Below are positions 1 to 9,868 of a DNA stretch of 64,000 nucleotides, one piece after another. The position numbers and the translations under genes are program-made. The notes beneath the pieces are model-generated. The model saw only the letters and a list, made by a program, of their open reading frames with translations. It had not been told where the DNA came from and searched no databases. Each line of letters starts with the position of its first letter. The stretch's first letter is position 1. Source of the DNA: Blepharisma stoltei (taxonomy: Eukaryota; Ciliophora; Heterotrichea; Heterotrichida; Blepharismidae); the NCBI GenBank assembly GCA_914767885.1, contig CAJZBQ010000060.1:558001-622000 (forward strand). The letters are read 5' to 3'.

Positions 1-960
1 CTGCTAAATCATCTGCCTTGAACGGAAATTTAAGCTCGCACATTTCATATAAAATTACTCCTAAAGCCCATATATCATTAGTTTTTTTATGGCGATATTC
101 ATACTGCTCTGGAGCAAAATAGCTCAATTCGTTGACATTTGGAATTTTTCCTTCTTCAGCTGGGGGAAACCAATTGTGAATCCCATAATCGGCAAGCTTT
201 ACTCTATCATCATGATGTACAAATACAACATCTGGGTTCAAATCATGATGCTCAATGTCATTTGTATGCAAGTATTCAATCCCCAAGCAGATTTGAATTA
301 AATAATTCCAAATTAGAGATTCTTCAAGTGGCTGAAATCTTACATTTATTAATTCTCTTAACGGTCTTCCATTGGAAAAATCTCTTATTAAATAAAGTTT
401 ACCCCCACCTTCCATGAGCGAACAAAGCAATAGAAAAACCCTCCGTGAGTAAAAAACAAATTTTTTTAATAGAGAAATTTTTTATGGGAAAAATTTTATA
501 TATATAAGTGATAGCAATTCTGTTTAATTTTAAACAAATTGCGTTTTAAAACATACATTTTACAACTTAAATTAATATTTGCTTCTCAATTTTTACAAAT
601 TGGAAATTTTTAAAATTTATATATAAACTTTTTAAAAAAAAAAAATAACCCCCCTCTGTGAGCGAATAAGATTTTTTTGTTCGCTCACGGAGGGGAGTTA
701 GAGCGATGAATAAATGTATCTGTAATATTTACTAAATATGGGCAACTTAATTTGGATAATTTTTTGGCTTCTTTTTCTGCACCTAAAATTTCAAGTCTTT
801 TAAGCTTTATTTCTTGCATTGCATATATGTTGTCATCAGCTGTGTAAAAAATACTTTTATTTCTGACTTTATAAATCATCCCATACCTTCAAAAAATAAT
901 TTTTTCAATAACCTCATAGTTATTGATTGATGCTTGTGTTACGGATATGCACTTTCCCAT
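1..960 (-). CDS. Divergent protein kinase-like gene (3' end outside window), one IES
   Basis: The start at 960 gives an N-terminus MGKCISV, a possible N-myristoylation site followed by Cys. Kinase-fold landmarks follow but are degenerate. There is no glycine loop (IIFWRYGMIYKV), the usual VAIK lysine position reads AMQEI, HRD reads HHD and its loop is HHDLNPDVV, and DFG reads DYG. APE (SYFAPEQ) and DIWALG are intact. It could be a pseudokinase or a fast-evolving NEK-like kinase. An IES at about 402-700 interrupts it. Joining at the TA repeat gives TFIHRS followed by KLYLIRDFSNG, a good beta4-beta5 region. The gene continues past position 1, so the C-terminus is not seen. Confidence 0.75.
402..700. 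mobile_element. IES, CTCCCC/GAGCGAAC family, in the kinase-like gene
   Basis: TA occurs at 400-401 and 699-700. Both ends carry inverted repeats of the type TAACTCCCCTCCGTGAGCGA. Internal copies of the same hairpin lie at about 416-450 and 645-695. The interior is AT-rich and has no ORF of note. Removing 299 bases restores the kinase frame. Confidence 0.85.
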
Positions 961-3900
961 GAATAAATAATTATTAAAGGCAATTTTCAATCATACGATG
1001 TGCTTGAATTAATGGAGTTTTTTATCGGTTCAAATTGCGAAAAGGATTTGGCAGTTTATCCGATATTATTGCTAATAAAAGCTTTATGATTTATTTAAAA
1101 GATGAAATAGAAGAGTTCAAGTTTGAGAAAATAAAATAATCGCTTCGGACTTATTTATAAATAAATATAAGGCCTTGGAAAATTTTAAAAAAAAAACTGA
1201 AAACAAAATTAATTAGAAAAAAATTTGAAAATAACCAAATTTAAACAGTTTTTATACTTAAAAACTGAATTTGTTTGTCAGAAGCCTTGAACTTATATAT
1301 AAACCATTGTTTGATCGTTTGGAGAAATTTTCGTTTTATCTGCTTCTGATAAAAATATGGTATTTGAAAATTTGCTATTTTTTGAAAATTCAACAGCTTA
1401 ATAAGCTGTGTTTGGAATTCAATCCCTTTGAAATTCATATTTAATAGAAATTTCAGGTAAAAATTTATTAAAGCAAATTGGTAGATTTAAATTTTTAAAG
1501 GAATTTTCTCTTTTTTAAATGTTTGTCTAAAACAAATGAATTCGAGGATATCTTATCACAATCTATAATTTTTTAGTTTTGTTTTAGTTTCATAATTAAA
1601 AAATTGAATGTAAAAATTTTGAATTTTAATTATTTTTATGAAGAACAAAGTAACAACTGTTTAAATCCTTTCTACTTATAATAAATTAGGTTAAAACTAT
1701 TTAGATAAAAATTAGCATCTTCATCTATAAAATTTTCTTTTGAAAATTAAAATTTTATTGGCTTAATCTCCCGAATAATAGAAGAAATTTTGCTTTAGTT
1801 TAAAGGAGAGAGTTATTAGAATTTCGATCAAATAATTGAAAAACAAGCTTATAGTTCCTGCTCAGTGATGAATTTATATGTAGTTAAAGAATGCAAAGTG
1901 ATATCAAGAAAGCTACTTTACCGATTCATATAGAATTAAAAGTAGAACAAAATAAAGTTTAATAGAGGCTAAAGGATATTTTTTTGCAGGAATTGATAGA
2001 GAAAAAGAGTGAGCACAGAAGAGCTGCCTTACACTATGCTAGAGGATTTGAAAACCTTTGAGAATATTGATTTAAATAGCCCTTTTAGTGATTTTGGAAT
2101 TGATGAAAACTTAGATCATGAAATTGATATTTTTTTCATACTAAAATAGCTCAATTAAGTAGACCCAAACAAAAAGAGCACAGAAAATAAGTTGAATTTA
2201 TGATTTATTATATCGAAAGTTAGGCAATTTTATTTTAGTGAAAAATAAAAATTGTTAATGAATTTGTTGATTGTGAAATAATTCTGATTATTTGTCCAAT
2301 CCTGAGCATTTATTTCATAAAAGCTATACAAAGCATGAGAATATTTTTAAATTAAAGCAAATAATCCAGCCCGAATTAAATAAAATTTGCATCAATATCA
2401 ATTTATCATTCAAGGATTCAAAGTATTTAGCAAAGAATAAAATCCCTCAAAAATTTATGATTTATAACATTCAAATGCATTAAAGTGTATACCAAGCAGA
2501 CTTGATAGTTTTCCCTCCAGTATTTATGGCATAACAAGCTAAAAATCATTTTTTCGAGGCTTAAGTTTAAATTGGACAAAAATTCTTGTTCAATTGAAGG
2601 TTATTTTGGTTTGAAAAAATACTTAAATTTTTCTTTTAAAAACTTTTAAAAAGTAAAAAAATATAAATTGAGCACAATTTCTATCAAATTTAATTTATTT
2701 TATGAAGAAATAATTCAAAAAATTAATCGATTCAGTGTAAAAACTGTTTAAATAATACTTTACTTCATTTTAAATAAGGTCAAAACTAATTTTATAAAAA
2801 TTATAATTTTACTTATAAAATTTTCCTATTGATGAAAAATGCCACACATATAATTAAAATATGGCGTCTTCGTCTGGGCATGGCCTCCCGGCCATGCAGC
2901 CTCAACTCATATTTTAATTATATCCGGCAAGGTTTTTACATTCTAGAGATGGACGGCAATACTAGGTAAGCAATTCTGGTTGTGTTCAGAGCCTAGTCCT
3001 AGTCTAATCTCATGTATGGATTTTTCCTCGTGGGGAAGGAGGGTACGGAGTTGGAAAGGGGAAGCTCAGCAGAGTCCTTTTGACCAATCGGGCAACTCCC
3101 TAGCGTGAAACTGGGCGTTACGTCCCAGGCTACGTGTTTTTCCTTCCTTTTGCCGACAGCTGACCAGAAAATCCATTTTTTGGGTTTTCGGAAAAGCAAC
3201 ACATGTAACAAGCAAGTAGCTCATCCATGAGCCGTCGTCGAAGCCGGAACACTTTCCCAAGAAGCACCCTGGTGATCGAAGCAGGCCATCCCCAGCGACC
3301 TGCAGGCCCGATGCGATGAAGGCGAGTGATAGTACCTGGGGTTGTCACCCGTAGTGGACGTTAAACCTTATAAATTCTAATGTAATGTAATGAAAAACGT
3401 TATACTTTAAGCAGGCTAAAGGATACAAAAAATGGAAATTTTGCCTATATTTTGTTCTAATTTAAAGGGGGGAAACTAAAAAAATTCTGATAAGCTATTT
3501 TCAGTTACATTTTAAAAAAATATGCATAAGAGAGGATTAATATTTCAAAGAATAAAATCTATATGATTTCTTTGAGCTATTTAATGTATTCCTGACACAA
3601 ACTTATTTCAGGCAAATAGAATCAATAGATTACAGCTTTTAACAAAAGGTTTTTGAAAATTTTCTAGAATCTTATTTGAATCTCATCAAATTATTTATCC
3701 CAAAAATATTTTAGGCTGTGAAAATGACGATTTCGATAGGAAATTATACTCATTTAAAGCTTCGTTAATTTTTTAAGCGAAACTCCCAAATTGTTCATAA
3801 TTGAAAAAATCCAGATAATATATTAACTTCTTTTTATAAGATCATATATTATCTGCTTTAAGGAGATGTAAAAACTCAATTCCTTCCCAAAAAACCAAAA

Positions 3901-4614
3901 AGAAATCACCAAATAAAAACATAAAAGTCACTCATATATAAATTATGTGAACATTTTAAATAAGATTGAAACTTTTAGATGAAAAATATCTTTCTCCTCA
4001 TGAATTTTTTCTGCGATTGGTATAAAGGCTTACATGCTTCTAATCTAGCATATTTTTATATGAAGAAAAATTTTTCATAATAAAAATAAATGAAGACAAG
4101 CGATTTAACTCATCATAGAATTGCTGAAAATATTTACATTATTAAAATCTCCTATAACAGCAAACAGCTAGTCAAATAAAACTTCAAGATAAAAGCGAGC
4201 GAATGCTAAAAAAGTTTCAAGTAAAATTAAATACTGATCTAGCCCATTTTTCTGTCAAGGATATCGGTTTCAAGACGCTTAACGAAATTCAAAATTAGTC
4301 TAAAAGGTAAAACTTTTTACGCAGCTATTTCATTGAAATTATGGTAAATTTATATTTTTAAATCAAATGGCTATTAGTTCAGTGCCATTTCAAAACTAAA
4401 GCCTTCTCTTGGAGAATTTTTCAAATTTTTCTATCAATGAGTTTTTTCATCATTCTTTAGATTTACTTTTATCTCTTAAAATTCACAAATAAAATTAAGT
4501 TTATCTCTATAAAACCTTTATAAATCTCAGATTTCTATTGGTCTTTTTTATTGCATTCTCGAATAGTCTGACAGCTCTGCAATATGGTTATAATTTACAA
4601 AATCAGAGCTGAAT
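961..4614. other. Gene-poor AT-rich region
   Basis: No convincing gene is visible. Short open stretches, such as about 2038-2150 and 2292-2483 on the plus strand, show no recognisable motif and are likely chance or decayed coding DNA. The only clear feature is the SINE-like element at 2849-3397. Confidence 0.5.
2849..3397 (+). mobile_element. SINE-like retroposon, copy 1
   Basis: A GC-rich body of about 450 bp stands out from the AT-rich surroundings and ends in a short tandem tail (AATGT repeats, about 3380-3394). A related body lies inverted at 10987-11530 and another at about 52750-53240. At the 5' end a conserved GC-rich module (about 2864-2907) is bracketed by a perfect 15-bp inverted repeat, TATAATTAAAATATG at 2849-2863 and its reverse complement at 2908-2922. 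It has no coding capacity, so it is presumably mobilised by a LINE elsewhere. Confidence 0.75.
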
Positions 4615-5886
4615 ATGAACAACTGGTTAAGCGTTTTTATGATTCTTTTCTTTACATATGCCAGAGAAACAGAATTAATCTCCATAGGGAGTTCTCTATC
4701 AATCATACAAGAAAGTGACTGAAAATTTTTCCAAGTCCAAGGTCTGAATACTTCGTCTCTATTTTTGTCAGTAACAGTTGCGTTTGATCAGCCTCAGAAC
4801 GCAGCACTTGCAGCGAGAAGCGGCTCCGTTCCGACGATATGGAATGGAAAAATTCAAGCTAATTATGTCGATTATGACAGCTGGTATTTGGGCTCTTCAA
4901 TTCATAATTTAATAATCCATCCTGAGAAATATAACGAGACTGCATTATACATAGGCATTTATTCTCCAACAGGAGCTTCCTCGTACACTTTAAGCACTTC
5001 TCAGTCTGCCGAGCATCCTTGTCCGAATGACTGCTCAGGGCAAGGAACTTGCAACTTTGGAAAATGCTATTGCAAGGGTAACTTTATAGGAAAAGACTGC
5101 AGTTTTAAATCAACGCGACTTTTTACTAATAAGTCTGTTTTTATAACCTTAAAACCTAAGCAGCGAAAATTTGTGACGTTCTACCATGATGAAACAGATG
5201 TAGAAATCGAATTCAAGTCTTTTGACACCAACATCACAATTTATACGATGCCTTCACATGGTTTTGACACTTTATTGCCTTCAGCTTATGAATACAAAAG
5301 CAAAATATCTGGATTCCATGCCTTTTATACGGTGGACTCAGGCAGCAATTGATACTTTGGCTTGAATAACGAAAATTTGAAGTCAACTAATGTGATAGTC
5401 ACAGTAAAACTGAAGGAATTTCAAGTTTATGACATAATGATGATAATCTACTGTTTGGCCGGAGCTGTAGCAGTGATAATTACAGCAATTGTTGCTTGCA
5501 TTATTTGGAATCCAAGGATTTTCCCTGGAGATTACCCAGAGTGGTCGTTAGACTTGAAGTTGATAAACAAAAACTTCCCAAAGAAACTTTATAGCGAAAC
5601 CCATTCCACCTTCGAAATTTTTACTTGTCCAATATGTTTGGTGAATTTTTCTCCAAACGATTACGTTAGAGAACTTCACTGCGGGCATATTTATCATGAC
5701 AATTGTATTGATCTGTGATTCAAAGATAACACTTATTGCTGCTTATGCAAGAAAGATTGTAAACACATTGAAAAAGCTGTAATTTCAAATACCCAAAGCT
5801 CCTCTGGCAGTGAAGAATTGGAAGTTCAGGTAATGGTAGAGCCTCATAATGGGGGAAATCATTCTGTTGTACAAGGAGGAATATAA
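4615..5886 (+). CDS. Membrane RING-H2 protein with EGF-like lumenal domain (paralogue 1, IES-free)
   Basis: A 423-residue protein read with UGA as Trp (for example codons at 5350 and 5716). The order is an N-terminal signal sequence, a lumenal domain, and an EGF-like cysteine cluster (about residues 137-163, CPNDCSGQGTC then CYCKGNFIGKDC). A second lumenal stretch, one membrane span (about residues 270-295) and a C-terminal cytosolic RING-H2 finger follow, CPICL..ELHCGHIYHDNCIDLWF..CCLC. This layout suggests a type I membrane E3 ubiquitin ligase of the endomembrane system. Its tandem paralogue at 6389-8911 is about the same length once IESs are removed. The start was chosen because the ATG at 4615 adds a hydrophobic signal peptide. 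Confidence 0.85.
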
Positions 5887-6388
5887 CTATAATAGATCGC
5901 AAGAATTTTAATTCTAATATAGTAAGCTGAAATTTTTCTTCTAATTCTAAGTAAATTAAGATTTATTTCCTAAGAATTATTTAAACAATAAATTTTACTC
6001 GTTTGAATGCCTTTCCAAATTATAATTGTAAATAGTAATTACAAATTTATTAATTTTATAAAAATAATTAGCATTAAACTCTAAAATGGAAAAAATAAAT
6101 TTTTAATTTTCATCTAACAAATACAATTAATATTTACAACTTATATATCTCATTTAATAAAAGTATATATAAAATACTTGTGTGAAATTATATTGCATTA
6201 TAAAATTAATTTATAAATTCTAATTTTTAGTAAGAATGAAGATAATCCACTCTTTATTTAATAATTATAAATCCTAAATATTACTTGAGTAGGAAATAAT
6301 TTTAAAACTATAAACAATGAAATTTTCCTAAATTTTTTATTTATTATCAGTTTTCACAGCTATCGAAAATGGTTGTTTATAAAACTCA
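5887..6388. other. AT-rich intergenic spacer between paralogues
   Basis: About 500 bp of AT-rich DNA with no ORF or repeat that I can support. Confidence 0.6.
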
Positions 6389-8911
6389 ATGATAAGTCAA
6401 AGCATATTCATTATCTCGATTCTGATATATTTGATACATTCTTAAAGCGTAGATATAGTGACAATTGGAGAGCCTCAACAGATATCTCAAACTGAAACTT
6501 GAAAAATTTTTCAAATTGAAGGCATAGAAACATCTTCTTTATATTTATCAGTGAAAGCAACGTTTAATTCCCATCGAGATGTTGCACTTATGATAAATAA
6601 CAGTTCCGCTTCAGCTCTATCCGATGATAAGTTTTCTGCTAATTATGTTGACTATGATGACTGATACTCCGGAACTCTCAACTATAATATGATACTTCAG
6701 CCAACTGAATATAATCCGAACTCTTTATTTGTGATGCTCTATTCTCCAAACAGCAGTTGCACATATACTTTGGAAATTCTTCAAAACTCTTCGGCTGTGT
6801 GTCCTAATGATTGCTCAGGAAATGGAAAATGTGTATCAGGCACATGCGAATGCTTGGAAGATTTCATTGGAAAAGACTGCAGCATTCAAGCAACTAGGAT
6901 TTCAAGTGATAATAACACGGTGTTTTTGGACTTGAAATCAAAGCAATCAACGTTTCTATACTGTTTAAGGAAGAATAGCTAACTACCACTAGTTAACGAG
7001 GAAAACCATTAGAAAAATCATATATTGGGAAAATTAACCCCTTTAGATCAATTTTTTAATAAAAATAATTCGATATATAATTTTAATAATGAGACTCCAG
7101 ACTTTTTTCAAAAGTTTGCATCATTTAAATATAATTTTAAATTAGACTATATATTTAAATTATATTTTTTAAATTCAGGAAATAAATTTTTTTTATAAAA
7201 AAACAACCCCTTGGCAGAGAGCAAAAAATTTTGTTCGCAAACCAAAGGAGGTATAAAAAGCATATTTAAGCAAGAAATCTGGTAAGCAAGCTAACCAAAA
7301 ATTTTCCTTATTCCCCCCCCATTTAATAACGAACACTGTTTTGTTCGTTTTTAAATGGGATCTAACTTATAAAATTTTTTGGAAAAATATATATAAAAAT
7401 TATATTAAATATCTATGATTTTTATATAAAAATTTCAATTAAATGGTTAATAATAAAAGGAGCCAAATGATGGCAAAGAAAGAGAAAGCGCCTAAATGCA
7501 GGCGAAAAGATAACTATTGCTAACTCCCCCCCTCCGTGAGCGAACGAGATTTTTTGTTCGCTCACGGAGGGGGGAGTAAAGCACCAGCTTAAGATTAAGT
7601 CACTAGTAACATATTAGCTCTTATTTATTTATTTTTTTCTCGATTATGCTTGTCCTTATCTTACTCTAACTACTTAAAATTAGTAAACTGTAAAGACTAA
7701 ATTGGCTTATATAAATTTTATAATAAATTTTGTTCGTTATTAAATGGGGTCTAAGGAAAATTTTAGAAAAAAAAAATGACGGTTTTGTTCTTTATTAAAT
7801 GGGGGGGAGTTAGTAGGCTATTCATAGTAAACTGATATATTCTTTGATGAAACCGATGAGGATGTCGAAATTAAATATAAAGCATATTTAATGAATGTCG
7901 CAATTTATACAAAACCTGCTGTGGATGATGATTCTTCAAGAAGCAATCAAGAGTGCAACTCAATTTTACCGTCAATTTATGAATACGAATACGAAGAAAC
8001 TGGCTCTCATATAACTTTTAGAGTAAAAGCAGGCGATTCTTGGTATTTTCAAATAGTGAATAATGATATAATAGAAGCAAATATAGCGGTCGATGTAGAA
8101 GAAATAGACGATGACGATGATTCTTCGACAATGACAATCATTTATTGCACAGCTGGTTCTGGTGTTTTACTCATTATCGGGATAATAATTTGCGTTACTT
8201 GCAAATTAAGATGTTTGAGCTCGGCTAGTCACATTAATGAAAGTCCAGGTATTGAAAAAGCGGCTATTAAGAGATATTTTCCTAAAAAGCTATACAAAGA
8301 TAAGCATGCAGATAGTGAATACCTAGCCTGCCCAATATGCTTACTCCCTGCATTCTTGACCACACAATTCATTTTTCGTAAAACTGGAAAATTAGTCCCA
8401 TCCTTAATTGAGTGATTTTTATATTAGAGATTATACCATATGATCGCTCCTATGCTTTTAGTGCGATTTCTAGCGTACTTTCTAACATATTGCATACTCA
8501 ACTCTTATTGCTAGCTCATAAAATATTTTTTATAGAATAACAATTAAAACAAATATATTATTTGCTTAATCAAAAAAATTTTTAGCTTTGATTGAATAGT
8601 GGCGATCGTTTCAATCAAAAATTGAGAAGTTAGATAACTTTTCTCAAGAAGACTATGTAAGAGAGCTGTATTGCAAACACATTTATCACAAAAATTGCAT
8701 TGACCCTTGGTTTAAAGTAAAAAGTTATTGCTGCTTATGTAAAAAAGACTTTAAGCATCCAGAAAATTTAACGGGTATGAAAGAAGGAGTTAATATGGTC
8801 GATAACTCACCTCAGATCGAGTTGCAAGGGATTTTGAGAAACGAAAATCAAGAAAGAAGGGCAAGCGAAGAAGCCAAAAATGAAAAAGAAGATAAGGATA
8901 TCTTTCCATAA
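6389..8911 (+). CDS. Membrane RING-H2 protein, paralogue 2, with two IESs and an early stop
   Basis: Tandem paralogue of the gene at 4615. The pieces are an N-terminal part (6389-6958), a middle part (7840-8343) and a RING part (8633-8911). Removing 6959-7839 joins QSTFL to [11 protein letters not shown], matching paralogue 1 (KFVTFYHDETDVEI). Removing 8344-8632 joins CPICL to [27 protein letters not shown], completing the RING-H2 finger. An in-frame TAA at 6443-6445 falls at the end of the predicted signal peptide, and no 15-16 nt intron would remove it. The gene may therefore be a recent pseudogene, contain a sequencing error, or start elsewhere. Confidence 0.75.
7311..7812. mobile_element. 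Nested IES/MITE inside the 881-bp IES
   Basis: TTA at each end is followed by a C run and the inverted repeat CCCATTTAATAACGAAC, seen at 7311-7340 and inverted at about 7780-7812. Further partial copies of the same arm lie at about 7345-7365 and 7730-7750. Confidence 0.65.
7523..7578. mobile_element. 56-bp hairpin element, innermost layer
   Basis: A nearly perfect palindrome between two TA dinucleotides. The arms are CTCCCCCCCTCCGTGAGCGA and their complement around a loop of about 10 bases. This appears to be the minimal form of the GAGCGAAC IES family. Confidence 0.7.
8344..8632. mobile_element. 289-bp IES inside the RING finger of paralogue 2
   Basis: TTA is present at both ends (8341-8343 and 8630-8632). 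The terminal inverted repeat is weak (TACTCC against TAACTTCTC). Its length is correct for joining the two RING halves in frame. Confidence 0.8.
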
Positions 8912-9018
8912 ACTTTTTAATTTTATTCATAGTATAAAATCGCAAAAACATGATAAGTACCATGCTAAAAATAAATTATTTTGCAAAAATAAAGCATTCA
9001 AAATTACTTAATATTTAT

Positions 9019-9690
9019 CTAAAGGGTTCTAATAAAAATCACTCCTAATATCAGCACAACAATTGCCCATAATAGATAAATGACTCCTGATAAAATCTGA
9101 GAAAGCCTCACAGAAACTTGATCTTTTAAACTTCCTCCTATAAAGACTGCAAGAATACCTAACGCAGCATATGCAGCTACAGCGCCAAGGGCCACATAAA
9201 ATGGATAGCCTAGTGCAGAAAGCATTAAAACAGCTAATATAGGCTTTTCATACCATGAAGTTGCGAAGATCCTTGAGCCTGTCTTTTTGAAAGTTTTCCT
9301 CCAATTTTGGTCAGATATAAAAGGCTCCATCTGCTCCTCACTTGATTTAACTGTGATAAAAAATGCTTGATAGAAAGAAGCAATGGACAATATAAAAAAG
9401 ATGATTCCCGATATTGCTCTTATTCAAAGTGCAGGTACCAAATAGGCTAATAGTCCGCCTAGAAATGAAGCCACAACTGTAATTAGTGTCATTGTAAAAA
9501 AGAAGCCTGAAAATACAGCTGACTTAGGACTTGTCGGGGTAAGGAAAGAGACTAATATATATGATGAGTCACCCAATTTGACTAGAAAAATTGTCAGAAG
9601 AGAGCTCAGGAAAACTGCCAGAGGAGCAGGAGCGATTATGACTGGGAGGTCTTTTAATTTCATTTTATTATTTTGTGGATGATAATACAT
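9019..9690 (-). CDS. GDT1/UPF0016-family membrane transporter, divergent
   Basis: A 223-residue protein with six or so hydrophobic segments in two homologous halves, the arrangement of the GDT1/TMEM165 family of Mn/Ca-proton antiporters. The family motif E-x-G-D-[KR]-[ST] is degenerate in both halves. The first reads VKLGDSSY, and the second reads SWYEKPILAVLML where EWGDRSQ is expected. The rest of each half aligns well (for example SALGYPFYVALGAVAAYAALGILAVFIGG). UGA at about 9423 is read as Trp. Loss of the acidic pairs makes ion transport uncertain. Confidence 0.65.
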
Positions 9691-9868
9691 TATCTTGATT
9701 ATCAGAATGGATTAATAAATGGAAAATGATTGATGGAAATAAATTGATATTTTAGTCCTTTTAAATTATATGTATATAATTATGAGAATCAAATTTAAAA
9801 ATTTCTTTTGGAGTTACTTATTGAAGCGAACTTATTTTGTGCCTTGTACAATGTAGAATTTTATAAAT

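Larger units (their letters stand above)
6959..7839. mobile_element. 881-bp IES in RING paralogue 2, with nested elements
   Basis: It is flanked by TA (6957-6958 and 7838-7839) with imperfect terminal inverted repeats (TATACTGTTTA at the left, TATCAGTTTACTA read inward at the right). Its removal restores the frame of the host gene. Inside is a second TTA-bounded element with its own inverted repeats (7311-7812), and inside that a 56-bp hairpin (7523-7578). Confidence 0.85.

Noticed and set aside
2999-3348. Overlapping minus-strand ORFs in GC-rich DNA
   Set aside because: They lie in the SINE-like body. Related copies do not keep the frames, so they are chance ORFs.
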